Shown here: positions 42,813-51,628 of the stretch, piece by piece
Position numbering within the stretch: position 1 is the stretch's first letter
Layout: each line of letters starts with the position of its first letter
Assembly (NCBI RefSeq): GCF_028583425.1
Contig: NC_072793.1
Coordinates: 173,515,681 to 173,579,680, forward strand
Length of the DNA stretch: 64,000 bases
Reading direction: 5' to 3'
DNA from: Eublepharis macularius
Lineage: Eukaryota > Chordata > Lepidosauria > Squamata > Eublepharidae
Position numbers and translations under genes: made by a program
Notes under the pieces: model-generated
What the model was told of the DNA's origin: nothing
Seen by the model: the letters and a program-made list of their open reading frames with translations, nothing else
Database searches by the model: none

Positions 42813-43539
42813 GCTGAAACAATATCTGGAGAAGAAATGGGAGGTGGGAGGAAAACTGTGGCAGTTTGAGAACTACTGAAGTATAATAAAAGTATAAAAG
42901 AGAGGGGTGACTTTACCGGGGGAGGAAGAGAAATGTGAATTTATAAGCAGTTAGATTAATTGATTGAGATATATATAGATATGTATAGGTTAACTGATAG
43001 AGAATAATTAATGATAAGGTTTAAACATGAGGATTGACTAACTAACAATATTTTCTTTCTTTGACAAGATTTATATGCACCAAACTGAATGTATAGAAGA
43101 GTTAAATTGATTGACTATCTGAGGAGTTATATAGAATTACCATAAAAAGATGAAATGAGTAATACATAGAGAACAAATCAAATTGTTTGATTTAAATGTG
43201 GGAAATTTTTATGGTTTATGATATATAGGTTTATATAGAAATATTCAAAACTGGAAAATGGGATAAATTGTTTATCTAAAGACGTATAGTTTGGGTGTAT
43301 AATAAGTAAGGGAGTTAAAGATGTACTGCTTAATATAATGGAGAATGTATATCTGTTTTAGATAGAGGAATTTAATAGAAGTAAGGGAAAAGGGACAGAG
43401 GGTGGGAAAGCTGTTGGAAGTCAACAAAAGGGGGGGAAAGGGAGGGGGTTAGAAACGAAAAATTAGGGGAAAATTGATTGTAATGTAAAAATAACAATGT
43501 TCTAACCCAATAAAAAATTTTTCAAAAAAAAAAAAAAAA
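42813..43539 (+). mobile_element. L1-type retroinsertion, 5' truncated, young
   Basis: Flanked by a perfect repeat GGATGAATCAGTAACACC at 42795-42812 and 43540-43557. It ends in AATAAAAAATTTTTC plus a pure A run. The 5' end reads LKQYLEKKWEVGGKLWQFEN-like ORF2 C-terminus, then an AT-rich 3' UTR. The pure poly-A and perfect flanking repeat make it one of the youngest insertions here. Confidence 0.85.
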
Positions 43540-43574
43540 GGATGAATCAGTAACACCAAAGTATAAGGTTCCAT

Positions 43575-43760
43575 CTTGTCTCTAATGCTTTTAAAGATCT
43601 TTTTAAGATCTACATCATCTCAAGATGATCTCTTCCAGAGGCTTTCTCTGGAAGAGATCATCTTGAGATTTTGAATGGCGGTCACCAATATGTGGATGAC
43701 ACTCAACTTTCTCTTCTTTCCATCAAGATCCAGAGCTGTGGATGATATTGAACAGTATAT
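43575..43760 (+). mobile_element. L2-like LINE fragment with internal hairpin
   Basis: Reads DHLEILNGGHQYVDDTQLSL, the RT YADD-box region of L2-type LINEs. It is interrupted by a perfect 24-bp inverted repeat (43617-43640 and 43646-43669, 5-nt loop). Confidence 0.65.
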
Positions 43761-44136
43761 AAAGAGTCCCGTGGCACCTGTCATTGTGGCAGGTGTGGAC
43801 TAAGGGGAAGTGTCCTTTCCAGCTTACATTTACACAAAATAGACCATTGCCTGAAAAGGGTAGCAGAAAGGGTATGCTGTGGGACTTTTGTGGGTGGTTG
43901 CACTGTTAGCTCTGTTGCCCCTATGAATTTGGTTGGTGTTGACCAAGAAACATCCATTCCAAACTATTTTTGCACGAAACCAGTGAATTGAATTGAATCG
44001 GTAATGGAGCGTCTGTTCTGTGGAACTTTTGTAGCTTGCTACATCACTGCCATGTACGACTATGTACTATGTCTATTAGGCTGGTTGGTGTGCTTTAGAA
44101 ACTGTTGTTATAAAGTATTTTTTGTTGAAAATGAGT
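43761..44136 (+). other. Gene 4 upstream, unassigned
   Basis: No coding sequence. AAAGAGTCCCGTGGCACCT near 43760 recalls the Penelope tail family but is too short to call. Confidence 0.3.
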
Positions 44137-44575
44137 TTAGTTTGGAAAGAGGTTAATAAAATTAAAACACTACCCCGTTCTTATTTCTAAAATATTGTTC
44201 TCCAGTGTCTTTAATGCTTTCCAGTTTTTTTGTGGGACGAGCATTTCTTTCGGCAGATTCTATGATGTTACGGAGCACTTGGGCAGGGAAAGGATTAATA
44301 AAAGCATGCCAATTCAGGTTTTTTCATTTCTAAAATCTTGTTCTCCAGTGTCTTTAATGCTTCCAACAGGTTTTTTTTTGTTTTTGGTAGTAGCCTTTCT
44401 TTAGTGCTCGTTCCAGCAGCCTGTTTTGTGTTGTTCCGGGAGCCTTTTCGCAGGGAAAGGGTTAATAAAAGTGGGACAGTCCTGTGTATTCATTTCTAAA
44501 ATCTTGTTCTACAATGTCTTTAATGCTTCCCACAGTTTTTTGTGGGACTAGCATTTCTTTAGTGCCTGCCCGGTT
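44137..44575 (+). repeat. Three-copy tandem repeat upstream of gene 4
   Basis: CATTTCTAAAATCTTGTTCT followed by TGTCTTTAATGCTT occurs with starts near 44183, 44325 and 44491 (spacing about 142 and 166 bp). Each unit is preceded by GGGAAAGG-TTAATAAAA-type sequence and contains GTGGGACnAGCATTTCTTT. Confidence 0.75.
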
Positions 44576-44629
44576 TTACCCCGTCCCATATTGCTCTGCA
44601 TTCCGTGACTCCACTTAGCTGCCTCCCTC

Positions 44630-45104
44630 CTATTCTGAACCTCAGGATCGCTCCTAAGAGGGGAACCACGAAGGATAAGCAGGGACGGGGCAGAAGCGTC
44701 TTTTCCCTTTCCCCCAGTTTGCAGTTACTCCCGAGTAGTGCCCTTCCGTGCGAGCCGCGCTCCTGTCGGGCGGGAGGGAGATTCCCCCCAAGGGTTAAGT
44801 AGAAAGAGTCTCAGTTCCTAGAGAGGCACGAAAAGGGCGGCCACGTGACCCGCCAGAGTCACGGCTTCCGTTAACGGCTTCTGTGGGAAGCCTTTGCGTT
44901 TCCCGCCCGGGAGTTGGGAGCGGGAGAAGTGGAAGAGTCCGAAGAGCCGCGTTGGACTTTTAAAACAAAACCGTCTTTCCCGCGCAAAACTCCTCCCGGC
45001 TTTTGACGGGGGATTCCGCCGTTGAGGAAATCAGCAGAGTCGCTTGTCAGGGGAGGAGGGCGGCGGGCTGGGCCAGGCGGCGGCTGCCCGTGGAGCAGGG
45101 GAGG
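44630..45104 (+). promoter_or_regulatory. Gene 4 promoter, CpG-rich, with CACGTG box
   Basis: TTCTGAACCTCAGGATCG box at 44633, CACGTG at 44842-44847 in CCACGTGACCCGCC, ACGGCTTCCG motifs after it, then a CpG-rich run into the SCAN exon. Homologous to genes 2 and 5. Confidence 0.65.
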
Positions 45105-45431
45105 ATGAGGGCAGAGGCGGGCCCGGGGGACGAGGAGGAGCGCCCTTGGGACGCGCAGCGCCGGCGCTTCAGGCAGCTCCGCTACCGGGAGGCCGAGGGG
45201 CCCCGGGGGGTCTGCAGCCGCCTCCACGCCCTTTGCCGCCAGTGGCTGGAGCCCGAGAGGCGCAGCAAGCGGGAGATGCTGGACCTGGTGCTCCTGGAGC
45301 AGCTCCTGGCCGTCCTGCCCCCGGAGATGGAGCGCTGGGTGCGGGGCTGCGGGCCCGAGAGCAGCGCCCAGGCGGTGGCCCTGGCCGAGGGCTTCCTCCT
45401 GAGCCAGGCAGAGGAGAAGAAGCTGGAGCAG
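45105..45431 (+). CDS. Gene 4 SCAN exon
   Basis: SCAN domain identical in sequence to gene 2 through [14 protein letters not shown], with exon tail AEEKKLEQ as in gene 2. Donor CAG|GTGAGG. Confidence 0.96.
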
Positions 45432-48400
45432 GTGAGGGGGCTTCGCCAGGTAGTGTGGCTGGGGCACGGGATACGACCCTGGGCGACCACAGAATCCACA
45501 TGGTTTGTCCTCACTTTTCTCAGACCCACCTAGCCAGTTTCCTCTTCCATTTCTCATCACTCTCCCTTGCTGGTTTCCCCACCTTCTGTTTCAGATGCAG
45601 GAGCAGATCATGCAAGACTGTAACCATGGAGCAAGTTTTCCAGGTAAGTTCAAAAGCAGTGTCGTTCCCACTGAGTAAAGGTAAAGGTAGTCCCCTATGC
45701 AAGCACTGACCTATGGGGGGACGTCACATCACGTTTTCTTGGCAGACTTTTTATGGGGTGGTTTGCCATTGCCTTCCCCAGTCATCTACACTTTACCCCA
45801 GGGAACTCATTTTACTGACCTCGGAAGGATGGAAGGCTGAGTCAACCTTGAGCCGGCTACATGAACCTGGCTTCTGCCAGGATCGAACTCAGGTCGTGAG
45901 CAGAGCTTGGACTGAAGTACTGCAGTTTACCACTCTTCACGTGTCAGAAATCTGCGGACTGCTTTTTATGTTCCCTGCAGCTGTGTTGGAAAGAGGCTCC
46001 ATCCCCAATTCAAAAATTTGCTTGAGCAAGTCTCTGCATCTTAATGAGCAGGGTTTCACCAAGTAATATCTGGGGCACAGAATAGGTCCCAGGGCTCCCT
46101 CCGAATCCACATCGAAAGCAGTGTTGTTCTCCTTGTCCTCCATTAGTGTGCCAGAAATCTGTGGTCTGCTTTTATGCTCCCTGCACTTTTGTTGCAAAGA
46201 AGCTCCATCTTCAATTCAAAAAAGTTTTTAGTACGTCTCTCTGCATGTGAATGAGCAACTTTAGTTAGGTCCATGAGCCAGGGTAGGGACAATTATTTTT
46301 TTCCATCCAAGGACCAGAAAGGAAAATATTTGTAAAGTATAAACTGCCTTCCAGTTAACTTTTTATCCTTCTTAGGTGGTGCCTTGAAACCAGTGACACA
46401 TTCTGTGCCCTCTGTTTGTGACAGAGAGAAAGCAGCTTCCATGCAGCCAGATCAGGTAAGTGAAAATCTGCCTCTCTTTCCCTTGCCTGCTTTCTCTGCT
46501 GCTCAGTAGAGAGAAAATGAAAATGTGTGGTTCTGTAGACCATGCCCCGAAATGCCCCCCCTCCATAAGTGAAGAAGATCTTTCTTTCTTCTTCCTGTGG
46601 CTGCTATCCGTGTCGTTTAGTAGAAAAAACATGAAAATGTCTCATAGAGGCTTGAATCCTGAAAGCAAGCATCTCATTATAGTCCTTTGGTGTCCAGTTA
46701 GAATAGGGAAGAATTATGAGGAGAAAGAGGTTCATTATTTCCCCCCCTCTATTTTCAGGGCCTGATGACCTTTGGGGAGGTATCTGTGTACTTCACTGAG
46801 GAGGAGTGGGCCCTGCTGAATGAAGACCAAAGAAGCCTTCATAAGGAAGTAATGGAGGAAAACTGGCTGAAAGTGGCCTCTTTGGGTAATGCTCTCCTTT
46901 CTCTCATTCACAGATGCTGAAGGCAGAAATTGCTCCTTCTATAGTGCTTCTCCAATAGAGATTCTCAGTAGGGCAGTGAAGTGGGCCCACGTGCAAGCAA
47001 GGCAGGGCCTTGTGTTCTTGTTGTGGATACCTCAAAAATTGGTTTGTAAACTAAAATACTGGTTTCTAAGCTAAAAAGAATAGCTTTTAGCTATTTTACT
47101 TTTAGAACAAGAAGACATTTTCTTGGCCTAAGGAACTTACAATCTCCCATTAGACGTGAAGAAGATAACTGCGGGGGAAGGAATGAATTGGAGTCATTCT
47201 ACTGTATCCATTCTACTTACACCAGTGTAGGCTTAAGCATGGTCGACACATGCAGGAAAACAAGATGGCAGAACCCTGTATAACAAACCGAGAACAACAG
47301 GGTTTTTCCAGGTGAAGCTTTGGTCTACATCCAGAAGAACTTTGCCTGCTGAATTCCTGTGTATCAGGCTGCAATAAAATCAGAGGAGCAGATCCTGTCA
47401 GAAAGATGCTGGCATGGAAGAAAAAGCTGTTTTGAGTCCCTCCAAGGAAAGTTAGGGGGGAAAGGTCCAAATTAGTGAAATCAGATTTGCATAAGTTAAA
47501 AAAAGAATTTCTGGATTGTTAGAAGGAGTTCAAGGTTTCGGGGGATACATCACATTTTCTCATCCTGGGAGGATTGTGGGGGCCCTTCAAAGTGAGAGGA
47601 GCCCATAGACCCTTTGTCAGAGCCACATTAGGTCATGTCAGGCTGGAATGTTGGATCCTGCTTGGCTTTGGAGGAGGCTAAGATAGCTGTCTCCTTGTGG
47701 CGCTGTCTGGGCTAGAGTTTCCCTTCCCTGTTCTGAAGTTCCTGTTCCCTTCTTCTGTAATTGGGGTCACAAAGGACTTCTGGTTCCCAAACCTCATTCT
47801 CTTTCCATGCTCAAGGAAATAGAAATCCTCAAAAATGAATGAACATTCTAATATAAAAATTAATGCGAGTGATAAGGTTGTCTCAGAAAGACTAAATAAC
47901 TGCACATGCCCAAAGCATATGCTTAAGAGACATATCCTTTAAGTTACAATGGCAACAATTAGGTACTGAATCTTTTATTGAGAAGGTGCAATGGTGTCCA
48001 ATTTACTCTAAACATGATTTTTCGGGGAATGTGTCTCACGTTAAGATCCATAGGTACTGTTTGTGTCAGTCATATTGGGAAAGCAGAAAATGAATAAGAA
48101 TGATATTCCTTTGATTAAATATTAGAAGAATGTAATACATACTGCCTCTACTAAAATAAATTTACAGTTTCAAAAGTTTCATTCCAAATTATATAGTGAG
48201 GGCAACAAACTGCTAAAACACTGGAATGCATTTTTCTCTCAACTTGAACTTCCATGTTTAGATATGGCTCAGCAACAGTTTCTGGCTGAACCTTTGCATG
48301 TGGATGAAATTAAGATAATGATAATGAATTTGAGCACTGGTAAATCTGCAATACCAGATGGGTTGCCTATTGAATGGTAGAAATTGTTTTCAAGTTTTCT

Positions 48401-49942
48401 AATTCCAAAATTATATCAGTCGCACCCTGGGATTTTTGGATCCAGCTTGTTGCCAGCATCACTACGGAATGCTTATATTACGGTTATTCCAAAGCCTGGC
48501 AAGAGTCATACTCCTCTGAAGGAAGAATCAAAAGCTAATTAATATGGTGCATGACTTGTTTCCCCTGCCAGTTCTATTCCGTAGTCATCCAATCTTTTAT
48601 TTTCATTCCAGAGGCTGATGGTCCCCAGAAAGACCCTGATGGAGAACCAGAAGAGCTGTCATTGGATAGGAAAGAACAGAGAAGAAACACTGGAACAGAA
48701 TGGAACATGGGGAATGAATCCTGTGCTTCTGAAGGTGCTGAATCCCTGGACATCCCTCCAGACCAAGGAATGATCACTTGCCCTGTATGTGGGAAAACAT
48801 TTATTTATCAGTCAGTGTTTGATAGACATTGGAAAATCCACACAGAGGAGAAGCCATATGAATGTTTTAAGTATGGAAATGGAAATGCCTTTATTCAGAA
48901 GGAACATCTTTTGGAAAGCAGAAACATTCATACAGAAGGGAAAGCTCATAAATGCTTGGAGTGTGGAATGAGCTTTGTTTGGAGTAGACAACTTACTGTC
49001 CATCAAAGAATCCACCGAGGGGAGAGGCCATATAAATGCTTGGAATGTGGAAAGAACTTTGCTCAGAAAAAACGTCTTACTGTCCATCAACGAATCCACA
49101 CAGAGGAGAAACCATATAAATGCTTGGAGTGTGGAAAGTGCTTCGATGAAAGCACACAACTTAGATGCCATCAGAGAATCCACACAGGAGAGAAACCATA
49201 TAAATGTTCTGAGTGTGAAAAGAGCTTTGCTTGGGGAAAAGATCTTACCGCCCATCAGCAAATCCACACAAGGGAGAAACCATATAAATGCTTGGAGTGT
49301 GGAAAGAGCTTTGCTCGGAATATAGATCTTACTACCCATCGACGAACCCACACAGGGGAAAAACCATATAACTGTTTGGAATGTGAGAAGAGCTTTGCTC
49401 GGAATGGAGAACTTACTATCCATCGACGAATCCACACAGGTGAGAAACCATATAAATGTTCTGAGTGTGGAAAGGGGTTTGCTCGGAGTCACGATCTTAC
49501 TGCCCATCGAAGGACCCACACAGGGGAGAAACCATATAAATGCATGGAGTGTGAAAAGACCTTTACTTGGAATAAACAGCTTGCTATCCATCAACAAATC
49601 CATACAGGGGAGGAACCATATAAATGTTCTGAGTGTGGAAAGGCCTTTCCTTGGAGTAAAGATCTTACTAACCATCAACGAACCCACACAGGTGAGAAAC
49701 CATATATATGCTTGACATGTGGAAAGAGCTTCAAACAAAACACACAACTTAGCTACCATGAGAGAATCCATGCAGAAGACAAACGATCTATATATTTGGA
49801 ATATGGAAAGAGCTTTACTGGGGATGGAACTTTTATTGCCCATCGAAATATCCGTACAGGAGAAACTATACCTTGCCTTTCTCAACAGAGTTCTGAAATG
49901 ACTTACCTTGTTCTCCTCCCTTCCATTTTTTCCTCCCAGTAA
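45105..49942 (+). CDS. Gene 4: SCAN-KRAB-C2H2 zinc-finger protein (637 aa)
   Basis: Exons 45105-45431, 45595-45643, 46376-46455, 46759-46885 and 48612-49942 sum to 1914 nt, an open frame. Start ATG in GGGGAGGATGAGG. SCAN, linkers, KRAB A-box, 11 intact fingers, a degenerate last finger and the shared C-terminal tail ending LLPSIFSSQ. Intron 2 is enlarged by an antisense tRNA SINE and a local duplication of intron and flanking sequence (45945-46250). It lies only 1.27 kb upstream of gene 5. Expected role: nuclear DNA-binding repressor. The KRAB reads FGEV where the others read FEEV. Confidence 0.93.
45595..45643 (+). CDS. Gene 4 linker exon (49 nt)
   Basis: [17 protein letters not shown] between TTTCAG and GTAAGT. 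More diverged than the gene 2/3 pair. Confidence 0.83.
45664..45935 (-). mobile_element. tRNA-derived SINE, antisense, in gene 4 intron 2
   Basis: Minus strand: AGAGTGGTAAACTGCAGTAC head, B-box-like GAGTTCGATCC, GGTTGACTCAGCCTTCCATC, GGCAATGGCAAACCACCCC and a CTACCTTTACCTTTAC end. Absent from the other paralogues. Confidence 0.7.
46376..46455 (+). CDS. Gene 4 linker exon (80 nt)
   Basis: (G)[14 protein letters not shown] segment ending ASMQPDQ. Confidence 0.87.
46759..46885 (+). CDS. Gene 4 KRAB A-box exon
   Basis: [17 protein letters not shown], then [17 protein letters not shown] and NWLKVASL. 127 nt, donor G|GTAATG. FGEV replaces FEEV and MEE replaces MLE. Confidence 0.94.
46886..48139 (+). 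other. Gene 4 intron 4, 5' part
   Basis: Homologous to the matching introns of genes 3 and 5; 47800-48000 also match gene 1 (1120-1345). No coding sequence. Confidence 0.5.
48140..48540 (+). mobile_element. L1-type ORF2 fragment
   Basis: Reads [20 protein letters not shown], then [20 protein letters not shown] and [18 protein letters not shown], the region between endonuclease and RT of L1 ORF2. One stop and no RT core. Confidence 0.75.
48612..49942 (+). CDS. Gene 4 C2H2 finger exon (11 intact fingers)
   Basis: Contacts in order: YSVR, [decayed finger 2, with a two-residue GN insertion], WRQV, QKRV, ETQC, WKDA, RIDT, RGEI, RHDA, WKQI, WKDN, QTQY, [decayed YLEYGKSF]. No finger is repeated, unlike genes 2 and 5. 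It ends in the conserved tail GETIPCL...LLPSIFSSQ. Acceptor TTCATTCCAG at 48602-48611. Confidence 0.96.
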
Positions 49943-50214
49943 CCCTGCTGAAAGGAAAGTTAGGCTGAAAATGAATCACTTTCTCACAGTCAACCAGCAA
50001 CGTTCAGAGGCACAGGTGGGATTTGAACTTGGACACTGTGACCGTTCCATCTGCCTGGCTTGGACAATTCAGGGGGATTCTTAAATTTATTTTGTTTTGT
50101 AAAGAAAGAGGAATGTTCCACCTGCAATCAGCAAAAAAGGAAGGCTTGAAATGACTACTAATGAAAATGAAAGGAAGGAATGCCAAAGCAGGATTATAGC
50201 TGAACATTAGGAAG
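49943..50214 (+). other. Gene 4 3' flank
   Basis: Matches the gene 3 flank (35610-35860). Nothing coding. Confidence 0.5.
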
Positions 50215-50500
50215 ACAAAAACAGTGACTACTGAGTAATGGCTCAGTTTTTAAAGTTGACAATAAATAAATTGAAGTTGTTAAATATTTTTTATTCCTTG
50301 TCTCAATCATTAAACAAAAGGGAGACTGCATCCAAGAAATCAGAATTGAAACTTGGAAAGATCTTAAGAAGATCCTTAATGATAAGGATGTATTGTTGAG
50401 AACCAACATCAATATAATGCAATCTATGGTTTTTCCTATTACTGTGTATATATGTGAAAGTTAGACTCATTTGGAAAGTGGTGTTGGAGGAGATCTGAGT
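50215..50500 (+). mobile_element. BovB LINE remnant
   Basis: AGGAAGACAAAAACAGTGAC, AAATTGAAGTTGTTAAATAT, GACTGCATCCAAGAAATCAG, CTTGGAAAGATCTTAAG and AACCAACATCAATATAATGC follow the BovB ORF end. Decayed. Confidence 0.65.
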
Positions 50501-50599
50501 AAGATCTGAGAGTAAGAGTAAATCTTTCCTTTATGGATTCTGCCTCCCTCCCATTCTGAACCTCAGGATCGCCCCTAAGGGTAAAAAACGAAGGAATAA

Positions 50600-50712
50600 G
50601 CAGAGGCAGGCAATGGCAATCCACCTCCGTTAGTCTCTTGCCATGAAAACACCTCCAGGGGTCGCCATAAATAAGCTATGGCTTGAGGGCACTGTCACCA
50701 CCAAGAAGGGAT
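50600..50712 (+). mobile_element. BovB-tail SINE fragment in the gene 5 promoter
   Basis: GCAATGGCAATCCACCTCC, AGTCTCTTGCCATGAAAACA, GGGGTCGCCATAAATAAGC and GGCTTGAGGGCAC are the shared BovB/Sauria tail. It separates the CCTCAGG box (50555) from the core promoter; absent in genes 2 and 4. Confidence 0.65.
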
Positions 50713-51214
50713 GGAAAGGGTGGGGCAGAATCTTACCTTTCCTCTTGTTTGCAGTTACTCCCGAGTAGTGCCATTGGAGTGAGGCTTAGAGGGCGAACCC
50801 TTCCGTTTGAGCCACGCTCCTGCCGGGCGAAGCGAGGGGAGCGTCCCTAGAGCTGGCGGGAGGGAGATTCCCCCAAAGGGTTAAGGGGAACGAGCGTCTC
50901 AGTTCCTAAAGAGGCACGAAGAAAGCAGACCACGTGACCTGCCAGAGTCCCTTCCGGTGCTGACGTCTTCCGCGGGGAGGGTTAACTTTGCGTTTCCCGC
51001 CCGGTAGTTGGGAGCGAGGTTGGGCGAAGGGGCGGGGCGGTAGCGCCAGGGGAGCCGCGTCCGATTTTCCTTCTTGAAGTCGGGCGTGAAAATCGTATTT
51101 TGCTCCCCGCTTTTGAGGGGGGATCCCGCCGTTGAGGAATTCAGCAGAGTCGCTTGTCAGGGGAGGAGGGCGGCGGGCTGGGCCAGGCGGCGGCTGCCCG
51201 TGGAGCCGGCGAGG
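50713..51214 (+). promoter_or_regulatory. Gene 5 promoter, CpG-rich, with CACGTG box
   Basis: CACGTG at 50931-50936 in CCACGTGACCTGCC, then CCCTTCCGG and ACGTCTTCCG, GTTAACTTTGCGTTTCCCGC, and a CpG-rich run to the ATG. The distal TTCTGAACCTCAGGATCG box is at 50554. Confidence 0.65.
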
Positions 51215-51628
51215 ATGAGGGCAGAGGCGGGCCCGGTGGGCCTGGAAGCGGGGAAGGGCTCCGAGACCTCCGGGGCTGGGAGCGGAGCGGAGGAAGGCCC
51301 CGCGCAGAAGGGCCCGGGGGACGAGGAGGAGCGCCCTTGGGACGCGCAGCGCCGGCGCTTCAGGCAGCTCCGCTACCGGGAGGCCGAGGGGCCCCGGCGG
51401 GTCTGCAGCCGCCTCCATCAGCTCTGCCGCCAGTGGCTGGAGCCCGAGAGGCGCAGCAAGCGGGAGATGCTGGACCTGGTGCTCCTGGAGCAGCTCCTGG
51501 CCGTCCTGCCCCCGGAGATGGAGCGCTGGGTGCGGGGCTGCGGGCCCGAGAGCAGCGCCCAGGCGGTGGCCCTGGCCGAGGGCTTCCTCCTGAGCCAGGC
51601 AGAGGGCGAGGAGCAGGAGCCGCAGCAG
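51215..51628 (+). CDS. Gene 5 SCAN exon (long N-terminus)
   Basis: 138 codons. The extra 81 bp lies between two GGGCCCGG repeats, the likely cause of its loss in genes 2 to 4. Small differences within SCAN ([10 protein letters not shown] for [10 protein letters not shown]). Tail [10 protein letters not shown] as in gene 3. Confidence 0.96.
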
